Of a DNA stretch of 64,000 bases, positions 44,210-57,043 are shown piece after piece. This DNA comes from Lepeophtheirus salmonis. Taxonomy: Eukaryota > Arthropoda > Copepoda > Siphonostomatoida > Caligidae. The stretch lies in NCBI RefSeq assembly GCF_016086655.4, contig NC_052140.2:6138001-6202000 (forward strand), written 5' to 3'. Below the pieces are notes generated by a model that was given only the letters and a program-made list of their open reading frames with translations, was not told where the DNA came from and made no database searches. Numbering within the stretch: the first letter of the stretch is position 1; the number at the start of each line of letters is the position of its first letter. The position numbers were made by a program, and so were the translations under genes.

Positions 44210-47200
44210 AAACCGACTTTTTCTGTTATAAATAATAAAAGCCAATGCTTTCTTTCAAGGTGTTTTTTTTTAATGAATTTTATAAGTATGATTGATTAGC
44301 GCTTCTATATTCAAAATGTCATCACTTTTAAATGTTATTACGAGTAATTGTTTAGCCTTTTGCTCCTTATTTCTCTTTGTTAAAAAAAATGTTATATATT
44401 CTTCGTAGTAAGAACTATGTCCTCTGCTGTTTTTGACTTTTATTTTATATTCCTTAATGATATTTTATATTAAAAAGGAATGATGATATGTGGTAACTTT
44501 ATAAGGTAAATTAATCCTTTATTTTGATTGATCAATTGTGTTTTCCTAGCTGTTAGTTCAGGTGTAGTAGCACCAATATTCATCCCACATCCCCCTCACT
44601 TTTCACTTCCAAATCGGGGTCCTCAATATATTTATTTTACATAATACAAGAGAGAAGCCAACTAATATATATATATATATTAAGCAGGTTTTTATAAGCA
44701 TTTTATCTGCATGATCAGGCATTGTATAATAGTAATACATAATATTAGTGCTGTGATCTAGGCATAATAAAAAAAATGATCAGTTTTATCAAAAAAAGAC
44801 AAAAAACTTGTAATCTATTCTATTTGGGGTGCTTTGAGCCACAAATATAAGCCATTACATCATTTAGAATGGGAATATTGTCTAAATTGTGGTGAGTATA
44901 AAGACCACGTCTGAGAGAATGTCATAAAAAAATAGTAAAATTGAGAGACAACATATCTACTGTTTGTACGGGCCACTTTCTTCGGAGAGTATAATTTGAG
45001 AATAAATTGTGGTTATTTTAGTAATTGCCACTACTTTGAGGTTGCTGCGTGATATTGAGATTTTGTTGACGTGGTTTGGTTATTTTTATTTATAAATGTC
45101 TTCTGTTCAGTGAAAGAAGTGTATTATTTGTGTAGTTTATTAAAAATATTAACATTGGGAGTTTAATAATCTTAAAATAATATCAAATATTAACTTGTTA
45201 AGCTAAACATAAAGAAAAATCTTACAGTCTAAAAAGCATTAGATAATAAAAACTACTAATCTTCACAATGATATATTGACAGAGATCAATATAGTGCTCC
45301 TTGTTTGCTGATATGTAATAATTGTTAATATTTTGACGAATAGTAAATAAGAGCATTCAAATTTTGTTCTTACGAAAATATATAAACCGTAATTTGGACT
45401 ATATTCTCATTTCCATACATATTAGCGGTACCTTATCCGAGTCCTAGAGGAGGATAATATGTCTTCAATCGATTTGCGTTTGGTTTTTCTTTTGGAGTGA
45501 CAATGAGTCCAGAATGTTGAAGGTTTGGGAAGATAAGACCACTGATTTTAGGCGATATTAACATCACTAATATGAATTAAATATTCCTTGCATATTCATT
45601 GAGCGATTTAATCAATGAAATCATGGTAGAACGAATAGATTTGATCAATTCTCTTATTTCACATATATTATTGTGGGTACTAGGAAAACTACCCTGGGAA
45701 AAATTGTCAGTTAGGAAAATTGGCCGTATTTTGTTAAATTCATGATGAATAATAAATTCGCTTAATATTGTTTATGACAAATGTTTGTTAGTTTCATACC
45801 CCAAGGGAGTTCCTTAAGTGGGATTAACATTATTGCATAACAATTTCCTTGCAATTTTTAAATTTCAATCCAATCTTCTGAGAAATGGATCGAGAGGATT
45901 GGTAAGGAGATGGGAATAAATAGCTTAGGGCCTCTTAAAATATGTTTGAATATCCTCCGCCTTTGGATTAGTCCGAGGGTAGCGTGGGATTCCTAAGAAC
46001 CATCACCTATTCATCCAATACATCCAAGGAACCTCTTTAATACCAATAAAAATATATATAAGTTTGAAGGCTATTTAAAGCTTTGCACACAATTTTAAAT
46101 ACAAATATGTCGATGCATTAGTTAAAAGTAACTATTTCACATTATTTTTTTGTAAGTTTTATATTTATATATAATATAAAAAATATTTTTTGGTCTTTTG
46201 AAAATTTTACTATTTTTATGATTTAAATAAAAAAATATTTATTTTCATATCTAATGTTTTAGTATAGAAGAACAAGTGTATACAAAAAAAAAAAAAAATG
46301 AGGTTAGTTTGGTACAGTATTAATGAAGAGTATAAAAAAACCCTTCGCATTTTTGCGCACTTTTCCAAAAACCTTTGAGACATGGAGTGCCAAATTCAAC
46401 ATTTATAATCAATAAGTGTGCCACTATCAACAATAATGATAAAATACATTAACAAACTACCGAAATATGTTCTAATTTGCACCGTGCTAGTGAATATGCC
46501 TCCGCTTGCCAGCATTGGCACGTGTGCCATAGGTTGCCGACTCCTGATCTAGAGGGTATCATAAAAAAAAAGTTGAGATAACAAGGATTTAATTGTGGAG
46601 AAATTTTCATTTGGGACCCATCCCCCCCCCCTATTTGGCGCACAAAAAGTTTCCATATGAAGTAATTTTCTTTTGTTATACGTCATTTAAAAAGATTATA
46701 TTTATAAAAATATGTGTATTATCATATAAACAATATCTTATTCTATTAAAAAATTTATCAATAGATTTTCCAAGGGTTCAAGAAGCAATAAAGGCTTGCG
46801 CGCAGACTATTTAATATAAAAAGTAAGTTCCCCCAAAATACATGTATCTATGTAAATTTCTACTGCCAAGACGCAACTCTTTCCTATCTCAATTTATATT
46901 TTGGGATGATACCCTCTATAATGAACATGTTCCCCTCATCTAGTCAGTCAACCAATATTTCTATATAGATTATGCCTCCATCTATCAATAAAGTCTTTAT
47001 GCATAAAAAAAAGTAATTGAGTCATCTATTTTTCCAATTGGGATTTATTCTGAAGAAGCATTAAATTAAGAAATTAGAAATGCCAGACTTAATCACTCAA
47101 GAAAATCATCAAGAATTGACATCTTTTCTGATGAGATTCACCATCTTCTGATACGCAGTGACTTCTTAATAACTCCCCTTCGCAAATATACTTCTGAAAG

Positions 47201-47515
47201 AAATAAACAAAAGTTATTGGCAGATACTAAATCAATATTTATATTGATAAAGTAAGCGATGAATATGATGACATAGATTAAATTTATGTCTTCGTTTATT
47301 TTGCCTGTGTCAACAAATACATTATATTTCTATTATTGTCATAAATGTAAAGATAAATGCTTTAAAAATCGTATGAAATCTGTTGAAGCTAATATATTTT
47401 TGATAAATAAGGCATATAAAACTTAAATTACAACTGGAAATCTAAAAATAAATATATACTATCAATTTTTATAGTTTTGGCCGCTTCTTTAAGGAAATAA
47501 AGCACTGTGTGTGGG
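44210..47515. other. Long stretch without recognisable genes
   Basis: AT-rich sequence that could be intron of the putative gene at 44113. An AT microsatellite lies at about 44669-44684. Open frames (46449-46814) show no known motif. Confidence 0.35.
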
Positions 47516-47519
47516 CTTT

Positions 47520-47765
47520 AAATATTTTTTTGGTATTAGAGGGGTTCCTATGTTGTATGTGATGCATTGGCGGTGGTTTTCAAGGATCCCACACTACCAC
47601 AAGGAGCACAGCCAACCCGATGTCTTTTAATTAGTATATGGTATGAAACGGGTTCCTTGGATGTATTGGCGGTGGTTTTTAACTATCCCACACTACCCAT
47701 AGGACACTGGCCATTCCGAGGGCAGATAGTATTCAACCATATTTTAATAGGCACTAAGCTATTTA
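47520..47765. repeat. Minisatellite array, ~100-bp unit, copy 4
   Basis: gcattggcggtggttttcaa at 47563 and gtattggcggtggtttttaa at 47664 are 101 bases apart. Each is followed by a tcccacactacc segment and a reduced tail. The unit is related to the 6.2- and 10.6-kb arrays (ggggttcct...tggcggtgg). The plus-strand open frame 47567-47854 is made by the repeat. Confidence 0.6.
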
Positions 47766-47769
47766 TTCC

Positions 47770-49110
47770 TGCTTTTTCTTTCTCCTATATTGTAATAATA
47801 TTACTCACACTTGAAGGTACTCCCTTGGGGAATGGAACTAACGAATATGTTTAGATATTTGTCATAAATTGTATTAAGCGAATTTATAATGTGTTGTTAT
47901 TCGTCATTAAGTTTGAAGAAAGTACGGGTAATTTTCTCTCGGGCAATTTCTCCAGGGGAATCTCCCACAGGCAGTTTTCTCTAGGGCAGTTTTTCGTGCA
48001 CGATAATTTTGATATAGATGACATTATGGGATATTATAAGTACACATTCCTCTGCTTCTCCTATACTATAACAGTGTAAGTGCTCTACTTTTAAAATCTT
48101 TTCATTGAATAGAAAATATATATTTATGATATTGATATATTGAATTAACTAAAAATTTGTTTGGCAGATATCAATTTTTTGAACTATTCATAACATGGGG
48201 TTAATATGCAGATGCAAACATTTAATACATCACAGATCCGTGTTCAAATGTGAGAAAGACTTGCATAGATGGAGTATGGAAGGGTTTGTTATGTCTCTCC
48301 ACGCCTTTATATCTCTCGCACCTTCATATTTAGAACAAACGAATATTATGAAATTGACAAAAGCTAGTTTATTAATTTTGTTTACGTAGAAGAATTCTTG
48401 ATACTTCAAATTAGAGCTACTCAACAATTAGGTCAAATGTTCAGTTAGATTAGTCATGGGCGTCCACAGGGGTTGTGCTGGAGGGGATGAGGGGAATTTT
48501 TTGAATTAAAAGAAAAAAGATCTTGCTAGTTCTTATGTTTGCACAGTAGACGTGGGCCAATATATGGGATCGAAATCGGAGAACCAATATATTGGTCGAA
48601 ATATCTGCATCGTATCGTAGAAAATTCGATATTTATATGATAAAATCAGAATAAAGCAGGGAATTGAAAATATATTTACGTTCAATTTTTGTATCAAGGG
48701 AATGTTCAAGACAAAGAGTATTCACACCTAGATGAATGAATGAATACATCTGTTATGACTTATGTACTCTTAAAAAGAGTGCGACACAAAGTTTGCCTCT
48801 CATTAGCTAAGAAATCCAAAATAATATTTATTCATTAACCCTGTTTGTGAAGTTTGTCTTCCATTCAAATTGAACTTATTGTTTTAAAGTGTCCTCTTGC
48901 TAACATTACTTCACTGCAATGAAAATTGATGTATCCGTACTTTTTTACTCAAACATTTTTATTCGATAAATTTGTCTCTCACGAGTCACTTTTTTTCCAT
49001 CAAGTAGAGCCAACAAGGTCTAAAATAAAACAAAATGAATGAGAAATATGTTTTTCAATGATTACAACTGCAAAATGACTAGACACTTATAAAAGTCTTG
49101 TCACTGAAAA
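47770..49110. other. Stretch without recognisable genes
   Basis: 47925-47995 has three near copies of a gggcaatttctcc/gggcagttttctct word. 48460-48500 (gggcgtccacaggggttgtg) is a solitary end of the AT-rich repeat family. 48545-48620 has cgaaatcgg words. No coding block was recognised. Confidence 0.35.
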
Positions 49111-49115
49111 GCTAC

Positions 49116-49545
49116 GAGGGTCGTTTGAAAAGTACTCACAAAGTTCAAGAGATGAAATACTGGCGCGTATCGAGGTTATGTTTAGTTAGTAGTAAGGTTA
49201 ATAGAAATACAAGGTTACACCATCATGTAATCGGGCTTGCTAGAATTTTTAAAGACAGTTAGATTTCGACAAAACACGCAACCACTCATAGTCTATGACT
49301 TCACTATTGCTGGAATTTTCAATTTAATGTATCATACCGACTGCTGGGTAAGAACAACAGATTTTGACAAAATGCGTAACCACTCATCTACTTGACGTCA
49401 ATATTAAAAGCGTGGTGGAAGTCAAACATCAGTTGTACATGCGTTATGGTATAATCTTGTATTTCTATTAACCTTGTTTAGTAGCATCTCTTGGAAGAAC
49501 ACACAACAACTTTTAGCCAGAATGGTTTATTTCTTTCTTGTTGGC
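49116..49545 (+). mobile_element. Mariner 5' end interrupted by a MITE
   Basis: TACGAGGGTCGTTTGAAAAG at 49116 and gcgcgtatcgaggtta match the mariner 5' end found inverted at 2040-2111. Around 49190 the match is broken and resumes at about 49478 (ttggaagaacacac ... ggtttatttctttcttgttgg). The transposase coding part is missing. Confidence 0.55.
49194..49486. mobile_element. Short MITE inserted in mariner leader
   Basis: Ends aaggttaatagaaatacaag (49194) and its inverted copy at 49455-49478 form terminal repeats of about 24 bases. Inside, gatttcgacaaaacacgcaa at 49262 is repeated as gattttgacaaaatgcgtaa at 49350, an 88-base direct repeat. A ttagtag word flanks both sides and may be the target duplication. 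Confidence 0.55.
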
Positions 49546-49639
49546 TTTCGTTCTTTTTTCTTAAGCTGTTATTATTATTTTTGTATTCTTGAGGAGAGTA
49601 ATAAGTGAGTAACTAAGTGCTCATAAAAAAGGGTGAGTA

Positions 49640-50165
49640 ACAAAGATGATTCTCTTTAGAAGTTATCTTCTATATTATTTAATATGTTCTTCGACACCTT
49701 ATAACTCCGGGCAATGCGGAGTACTGCTTCTAGGTTGTCAATATAACGTAAATGATATCATTGGGAGCAGATGAAAAACTTTGAAAAAATAGAAAAAGAA
49801 TCCACCTTTTCCACTTATAAATTAAAAGAAAATTTATTCTCTATAATTATGTTATTAAATGAAATTATTTTAAAATGGTCAAAGAAAATTTTTCCTCTGC
49901 GGAAAAGAACACATCTTTTTTCCGCCTTCTAAAAGTGGTTGAGGGGGGTGGGGGGGGAGGGTAAGAAGTAACACTTTATATTATATAGTATATATTATAT
50001 TTATAGAGTTACGGGTGAGCCGTGCTTATGAAAAATATAGAATAAAACCAAGGATTTGTTGGGGAGTTATCTTCTATTTTCTTAAGCATAATTTGTCAAT
50101 CAGCCGCAGCCTAATTACTCCGGGTAATACGGGTTACTACCGCTGTTAATAGATAAATAGATCAA
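49640..50165. repeat. Two copies of a ~400-bp-spaced repeat
   Basis: agttatcttctatattattt...actccgggcaatgcgg (49660-49720) and agttatcttctattttctta...actccgggtaatacgg (50070-50130) lie about 405 bases apart in the same orientation. A G-rich run at 49942-49962 lies between. A related acgggtaccaccgctagt occurs at 810. Confidence 0.45.
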
Positions 50166-52175
50166 ATGCAATTATAACATCAATTTATAGAGTGTAGTTT
50201 GGCTCATGAAAATTGGAAAACATATTGAATGGTTTTTTATTGTTTGTTTAAGACAGATCGGATTGAATCAATCTCTTATCTGAAATTATTTAATTGGCAT
50301 TTTATGATACAAAGGAAAAACAACGGATCAATGAAAACGACTAAGTCTTTACTAATTTAATCTATGTATATAATTATTTAGTGGAGCTTAGATGGTATGC
50401 AAGATGCATGGTGCATTACGTTTAGGGGGGACTCATGGCCTCTAAAAAACAACCTAAATCAACAAGTTACGGACTGTCATACCACTTTGCGGATAAAATA
50501 CAACCTTTGTTTGCTCATGCCTTATTGGATTATAGTTCCTCAGTTTTTATTGCTGTGATTTATGAAAATCAGTTTTTTGCTTCAATTTATACCATACAAA
50601 AAACGATTTCAATAATTCATTATCATAATTTGAAATTTACCAAAATTTTTTTGAAGGCGAATAATTTCACAGATACTGATGATAGAGAGCTACAATTTGG
50701 TGTTATGCATTGGCTATTAATGGGTTCGATTTGAAATTTTTTTGAAATTGAAAGTGGATTTATTCCGGAAGAACCAACATTTTAAGATCTTTGTTGGATC
50801 GCCCAAAATTACTAATTACCTAATCAAAAAGTCATCCGCAACTATAAAATGTTGCCTATTAAATTGTTTGAAATAATTATTCCTTCAAAACATCTGAATC
50901 AAAAGTTCTATACAAAAAAAAAAAAAAATCACCGGGGATTTAAATACCAAAGTTCAGTCTATTCCGTTTTTGGACAATGAGTGACTTCACTTATCTGATA
51001 TGATTTTTAGAATGATATAAAACAAGACTTTAACTGTGTGTATTATCATAATGAACCAAATTTTTTAGCTTTTCTGACTTATGAAACTTGTTTTATTGCC
51101 TTTTGGAAAAAAGAAGTTATGTTGCCGCATAACCACAATGTTTCAAATAGAGCCACCCCTTCTGTCTAACATTCCTCAAAACCAGCTGCAAGTGCTATTT
51201 AATGTTATATCTGAAGTAAATGAATATTTTTGTTTATATGTCTGGTTGAGACATTATTAAAATATTTATAGCATGTAGCAATATTAAAAGAATATCATGC
51301 CGAACTGATTTCATAATTTGAGAGCACTGAATATAAAAGTTGTTTCTCGGAATCAGTTTTTATGAGATGAATAATTTTGTAGTCGCTAATAAATAATAGG
51401 ATTATTTTTTATTTTCAAATTGTGTTTGAAGTTTTGGGCCTAAAATGACCCTTCTAATTAAGAAATAATTTTTTTTAAACTTAAAGAAGCTAGAGATTTT
51501 TTCTATTCCTTAGTGAAAAAAATATAAAAATTGATAGATTGAATCAGTTTTTATGAGATGAAGAAGTTTGAAGGCGCTAATAAATTAAAATGGGAGTGCC
51601 ATGTTTGTGTTATGCTGATTCTTTTATGGTCACTGAACCTCGTACAATTCACATATAGGAAAGTGTAAATTCTGTGATTGAAACTACAACATTCCTAAAT
51701 GAAGAGAGACATTATCTGAGTGCGATGATAATAATCAAAGTATATAATAATATTAATATCCCAGTCTTAAGAAACCAGTTCTTAGTATGTGCGATTCAAA
51801 GGGCAGATTTTTTCGATATTAATAATGTTTAATTTGCGATTCCGATTTTTGCATATCATCATTTTTTTTACTTATCTAAGCTATGAAGAAATATATATAT
51901 ATATAAATATATCCGTCAAGATATAAAAAACTACCCTTTGTTACTTGAGTCTTACAATTTTATGAATAAATTATTATTTAAATAAAATAATTGACGGTAA
52001 AAAAGGCTCGAAAACTTAGAAGAAACAAATTAAACACAAATTGAACGTGAATAAAAGATTTCTAAACACAGTACAGATATTACTATTTCTGGGAAATAAT
52101 TTTAGAAAAGTCGACTTTGCAAAATATGATAACTCGCCACGTGAAAATTTGCATTGGAAAAAACTCACTGGGCAG
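50166..52175. other. Stretch without identified genes
   Basis: A 99-residue plus-strand frame at 50435-50734 (MASKKQPKSTSYGLSYHFAD...) has a protein-like N-terminal half, but no family I recognise. The remainder is AT-rich spacer with a TA microsatellite near 51893-51906. Confidence 0.3.
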
Positions 52176-52183
52176 AAGAATTT

Positions 52184-52232
52184 GCCTTCCTTTATTTAAT
52201 GTAAATAATATTTACATTAAATAAAGGAAGGC
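52184..52232. repeat. Perfect 23-bp palindrome
   Basis: GCCTTCCTTTATTTAATGTA and aat at 52184-52206 form one arm. A 3-base loop (aat) follows, and the exact reverse complement lies at 52210-52232. One mismatch extends the arms further (aatttgcc/ggcgaatt). Confidence 0.9.
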
Positions 52233-52599
52233 GAATTATTTATCATTTTCAATTCTTAGAAATTTATAGCAAAATGTTTTTTTTTATCTATTATTTATAA
52301 TACTAAAGAATCGGAATTCGAATCAGGAATTTTTATTAGAATCGCTTCGGAATCGGCATCGGTATTATCCCATCACAAGTGTTTATATTGTATCTCACAA
52401 CCTTCTTCCGAAAAGAAGTAAAAAAGAAAACCAAAATCATATGTTGGTTTCCTCCGATGTAATTATTATTTAATAATTGTTGGAAATGATTTAAAAATAA
52501 TGTTTCGTATTATATTTGCATCATAATAAAAATATGATTTTTTTTTTTTTTGTGCAATGCTCTTAATACATATACTCTTAAATCTTGTTTGACATAACA

Positions 52600-52891
52600 A
52601 GGGTGTCTGCAGGATTATATTTTAGAGGGGGGAGGAAGCTTGGTTTTCGTAATTTTCGATAAGAAAATCTAAAACCTAAAACTAAAAAAATCTATAGCTA
52701 TTCACAAAAAATTTAGAAATTAATTGTTTTGAAAAAAAAAATCAAAAATAAGATTTAAAGTATTAAATTTTTTGGATAAAAATTTCATTTTTTTGTTTAT
52801 AGCTGTTGATTTTCGAAATTTTATCTAAAAAATTTAGATATTTGGTGGGGGGGACTACAGCTCCTCCAGCCCACCCCTAGGAACGCTTTTA
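52600..52891. mobile_element. Compact palindromic copy of the AT-rich repeat family
   Basis: The left end gggtgtctgcagg leads into an array half that reads aatctatagctattcacaaa (reverse orientation). The right half reads gtttatagctgttgattttc (forward) and closes with ctacagctcctccagcccac and ccctaggaacgc. The whole thing is therefore an imperfect fold-back of about 290 bases. This is the clearest complete unit in the window. Confidence 0.5.
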
Positions 52892-52934
52892 CAAAATAAA
52901 CTATCGATATTTCGTTGAAAAATTCCAAGGCTCC

Positions 52935-53045
52935 AAAGTCAAGGACCGGTCTTTAGGACTGACAGTCCTTCGGACCAATAGGACCGGTACTAAGACCAAT
53001 ACATTATTAGTTACAGCTAAACAACAACAGCTCATTCAAATTCGA
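52935..53045. repeat. ggaccggtcc dispersed repeat
   Basis: tcaaggaccggtctttagga, then gacagtccttcggaccaata and ggaccggtactaagacc. It resembles 26140-26205 and 39062-39180 and ends in an acaacaacagctca segment matching the cagctgttgt end of the family. Confidence 0.55.
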
Positions 53046-53389
53046 CCAGTCAATGTTCAGAGCATGAATTAAGGGAAAAAACCAGAAAAATGGACACTGA
53101 ACACACAAAATATAGTTGTTGTCGTATTTTGTGTGTTAGTGAGGTTTACACTCTGTGTACTCACCATGTAATTTCACTAAGGAACGTAAATAATATTGAA
53201 TTGTATTGACGGCATTGTTCTCATTAAATATAAGGATGGACAATAAAAGACTCCTAGATAATAAACTGCTTTATAAAGTTACATTTCCTGGAATTGGGAT
53301 TGCATAATAGACTTTCCGTTTCTATGCGTCGTTGTATTCTTGTTTTTCATTTATTTATTTATAGTGATGTTAACAGCCCAGATTTTTCG

Positions 53390-53600
53390 AGCCCATGATT
53401 TAAGCTTGCTTGGAATGTTTACTCCCTAGGTTGAAGACCCATGCCCAAATCCAGTGTTGGGGTTCGGTCTGGAAATCTTAGACCGAACTGATACCGTTAT
53501 GACTTTTTTTTTTTTTGGAACAGCCTAATTCGGTCTTGTACAAAAGTTCGGTCTGGGTAGGTCCAAAAGAACAATCTGTCTTTTCGGCTCTCAAAAATCG
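53390..53600. repeat. Two abutting dispersed repeats
   Basis: 53393-53450 has ttggaatgtttactcccta and ggttgaagacccatgcccaa, related to 54275 and 58745. 53458-53580 has ggttcggtctggaaatctta and ttcggtctgggtaggtcc, of the ggtc-rich family. Confidence 0.45.
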
Positions 53601-54239
53601 CTCCTATTTAAAAGTCAAGCTTGAACGATTTTACAGTTATATATTTTTTATAACGTCAAAAGTATTTTCAAATTGAGAATATGGCACAAATACGTCAACG
53701 GAAGTTCAAGCAGAGATAGCTCGAAAAGTTTTTCATCCCGTCGTCCCTCCTGGAATGTAGTACTCCAAATTCTACCATCTCTTGAGATGGAGGATCAAGT
53801 TAAATGTATATTCCTTCAATTCTCTTTATCTTCCTTTGTTTCTAACTCGCGGAGAAAAGAGAAGTCCACTTAATCTAGTCTTAATTATTCTATAATAATC
53901 ATAAACATTTGCAATTGTCAAATTCATAGCACATCTACATTTCAAATTGTTATATATTTAAGTTTATTGGTTATACTTTCATAATTTTTCAAATTTCATA
54001 ATATGGATGGATAGATTCTGAATGTTACATGTTTGAAGTATTTGTTCTAGAACATATCGTGTATCAGATCATAATATAGGTCTATAGAGCGAGAAAGAAA
54101 AAAAATTGGTCCATAAAGTTAGAACGAAAAAATATCGGTCCATAGTCTGACATCGTGGCATGGACGGAAAAATGTGTATACAAAATCCCTTCAGAACGTA
54201 CTGAAAAAGATATTCGGTGCTGGAACCAGTCTCAAACCT

Positions 54240-54500
54240 AGTAAACAAGCTGGGGTTTACTAGGTCCAAGCTTTCAGTTTGGTAGGAATATTTATTCCCC
54301 AGCTTGAAGACACAAGCTCAAATCCAAGCCAATAATAATGGTTATTATTTGAATGTAGAAAGGGGTTCACTCCTAAATACTGTCAAAAGTTACACGTTGG
54401 AAGATTCGTATGCTACCCGAGGTCACTCATCTTTCTTCTAATGAGGATGAGTAGGAAGAATTAAAGACGATGATTGGATGCGCCACAAATTATGTACAAT
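54240..54500. repeat. Dispersed repeat, possible Ty3/gypsy LTR or 3' flank
   Basis: tttggtaggaatatttattc, cagcttgaagacacaagctc and gatgattggatgcgcc line up with 58735-58905 (cttggtgggaatgttcactc ... gatgattggatgac). The second copy directly follows the broken reverse transcriptase, which suggests an LTR. This is inference only. Confidence 0.4.
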
Positions 54501-54504
54501 CTTC

Positions 54505-56060
54505 ATCGTTAAGATAATTCTTATTTGAACCCCCATAATACTAGTGTTTCCTTCCCTTTGGTACCATCGAAACCAAAATACTTGAGCAAAATCAATGATC
54601 AATAAATACCATTAAGAATCATTGTTTCATGGATGACGTAATTATTAAATTAAAAATAAATTTTAATAATAAGGAAATTATTTTACATGCCATGTCCATA
54701 CTTTTGAAGATTTTTAACAAACTTTTCATTAACTAAGCCTAGACCAAGCATCGGTGTGTTTACTAAGATAGTTATTTTACCATTAAGAAGTTAAAACATT
54801 TAAAGAAATTGCGAAGTTTCATGTATTTGAAGGGTTTGAAATTTACCAGATATAGAAAGTTATGAACATTTAGTAGTATTTTTTGTATAGAGAGTTTTAA
54901 CTGACATCAACAATGAACAGGCTGCACTATCTAGGCGGAGGGTATGTACTAAATTGTATATATAAAAAACTGTTTAAAGAAAAGGATGAAGAAATCAGAA
55001 CTCTCGTTGGAGCGTGATTCGTAAAGTGTATTTTTGGACAACTCAATATAATCGTGACTTGTTGATTAATTATTTGTAATACGAGTATATTTGTCCATGA
55101 TCTATAATTGAATGTTGAACAATAAACAAGCTATTTTCAATAATTATTTGTTTAATGATAACAAGTAAATGCCTTATTGTTAGATATATTTAATATGTAT
55201 ATGAATATTCTTTTTTTATTAATCATAGTACACTTCACATTTAAGCTTCAACGTTTAGGTATACAAAACCAAATCAGGATTTTTTTTTTTTTGGTATGAA
55301 AGTATACAAGGTTTAGTTTGGGAGTGGTCAAACTTTAGAATGAGAAAGAGGGGTATAAAAAGGCTTTTTTAAGCCGTCAGCAATATTCAAATTTTATTAT
55401 CAACAGACCATATTTTGATTTCCCAAAAAAGTCGACATGTCCAGATCTGTGTGGGTTAAGGTTTTTCAAAATAAAATTTAATAAAAGATAAAAGGGAAGA
55501 AACAGTTGCAAACGTAGTGAGAAAAAATATCTGATAATGACATCATCTGTATTTATAATAAAAAACGACATTGTGAATACTAACAAAACAGTAAATTTGG
55601 ATGACTTAGTCTATGATAAATATTAATCAAATATATTGGAAATGGAAACATTTAAATGGGGATTAATTTCCTTGCCTCTAAAATATTAATGACCTATGAC
55701 AATTAGTCAAATAATTGACTGAATTGTATTTAATTTCGGAGCATTTTTTTAAAGAAACCTTATGTTGCTTATTTTCAAATATTCTTTTTTTTACGGCAAA
55801 TCTTTTGTAGTTGTGATATATGTAAATAAGGTTTTTTTCTTAATTTTTATCTATAGTATTTAACAATTGAAAGAAATATTAGGTCATAAATAAGATCCTT
55901 CTCCTTACTTTTTTAATTTAAAAGTATTACTTAAAAGTAATACTTATTACATGATTATGCAATAATAATATCTCAGATAATTAAGTAATAATTTACACTT
56001 CAAATAATACAAATGTGTATGCGAACATTATATAAAAAAAAGTTGAATAAACAAATTTCA
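54505..56060. other. Stretch without recognisable genes
   Basis: AT-rich spacer; the minus frame 55377-55586 shows no known motif. Confidence 0.35.
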
Positions 56061-56067
56061 ACACTTC

Positions 56068-57043
56068 ACAGGGTAGTTCAGCTAAATCTGGACCATCTTT
56101 AACTACATCTTAAACAGTGAGGAAAGCATTTAACTCTGTTATTTCAATGGTAATGTAAAAAGATGAGCGTTAGCTTAGAGTTAGTTGCGAAACTTTTATT
56201 TCAAAACAAGTATTTACGATGGAGGAGAGCCGGAGGAACACCATCATCGAATTGGCCTGAGGATAAAGTCATACCCTCTTTCCATAATACATATTCAACT
56301 GAAAAATTAAGGTCACCCGGTGTGCCTACAGAAAAAATGCTGAACGATTTGAAGTCCCATAGTAACCGAATCATCTTTTATTTATATGAGAAACAATGGA
56401 CTGTCGACAGATCCCGCAATATCCATATGGAAAAATGTTTGGCTACAGATATAGCTAATGGACTAGCGTCTTTAAAACCATTTTTGGGCTAGCATCATGA
56501 CCCTTGGGGTAATTGAGAGGAACAGCAGTATCATGCTCCGCATCTTCTTTGAACCCTGAACTCCTGTTTGACCAAGTGATACCTTGGATGAAAGCTGAGG
56601 CCAATGGTGTCGAGCTCCTGTTTCAGCAAGATTTGATCCCTTCTCGGAAGGTCTGTAATACCCAAAACATGTTGAAAGAAAAGAAGGTGATATTTTGGGA
56701 CCACCAGACCTGGACTTCTAATTCCCCCTATATGAATCCCATGGATTACTTTTAGGAGAAGTTAGAGAGGAAGGTATCTGCAAATTCACACAACAATATC
56801 GATTCCTTGAAGGACTCCATCATCAAGTAACGGGACATAGTTTCTAGCGGGGACGTGTTCAAGGCCTGCAAATCCTTAAGGCATCGTATTGAGTGAATGC
56901 TTCTCGAAAATGGAAAACACATTCAATGATTTTTTTCTCTGGTATTATTAGAACTTGCAAATAAAATTTCAAACCTGTCCTTGCTTCACTTATAGATCAT
57001 GATGGAGTTTCAGGTGGTTCGGATTTACCTGAACAACTCTGTA
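56068..57043 (+). mobile_element. Tc1-like element with terminal repeats, degenerate
   Basis: Left end ACAGGGTAGTTCAGCTAAAT with following CTGGACCAT, right end (minus strand) TACAGAGTTGTTCAGGTAAA with following TCCGAACCACC: inverted repeats of about 30 bases. Plus-strand coding blocks: KMLNDLKSHSNRIIFYLYEK (the first-aspartate region, normally SDEK, here YEK), QVIPWMKAEANG, VELLFQQDLIPSRK (second-aspartate region), FWDHQTWTSNSPYMNPMDYF and NNIDSLKDSI. Stops and frameshifts are frequent. The N-terminal DNA-binding part is shortened. It is the source family of the fragment fused at 3516-3745. Confidence 0.7.

Noticed and set aside
47567..47854. 95-residue plus-strand ORF
   Set aside because: Overlaps the minisatellite and repeats with it.
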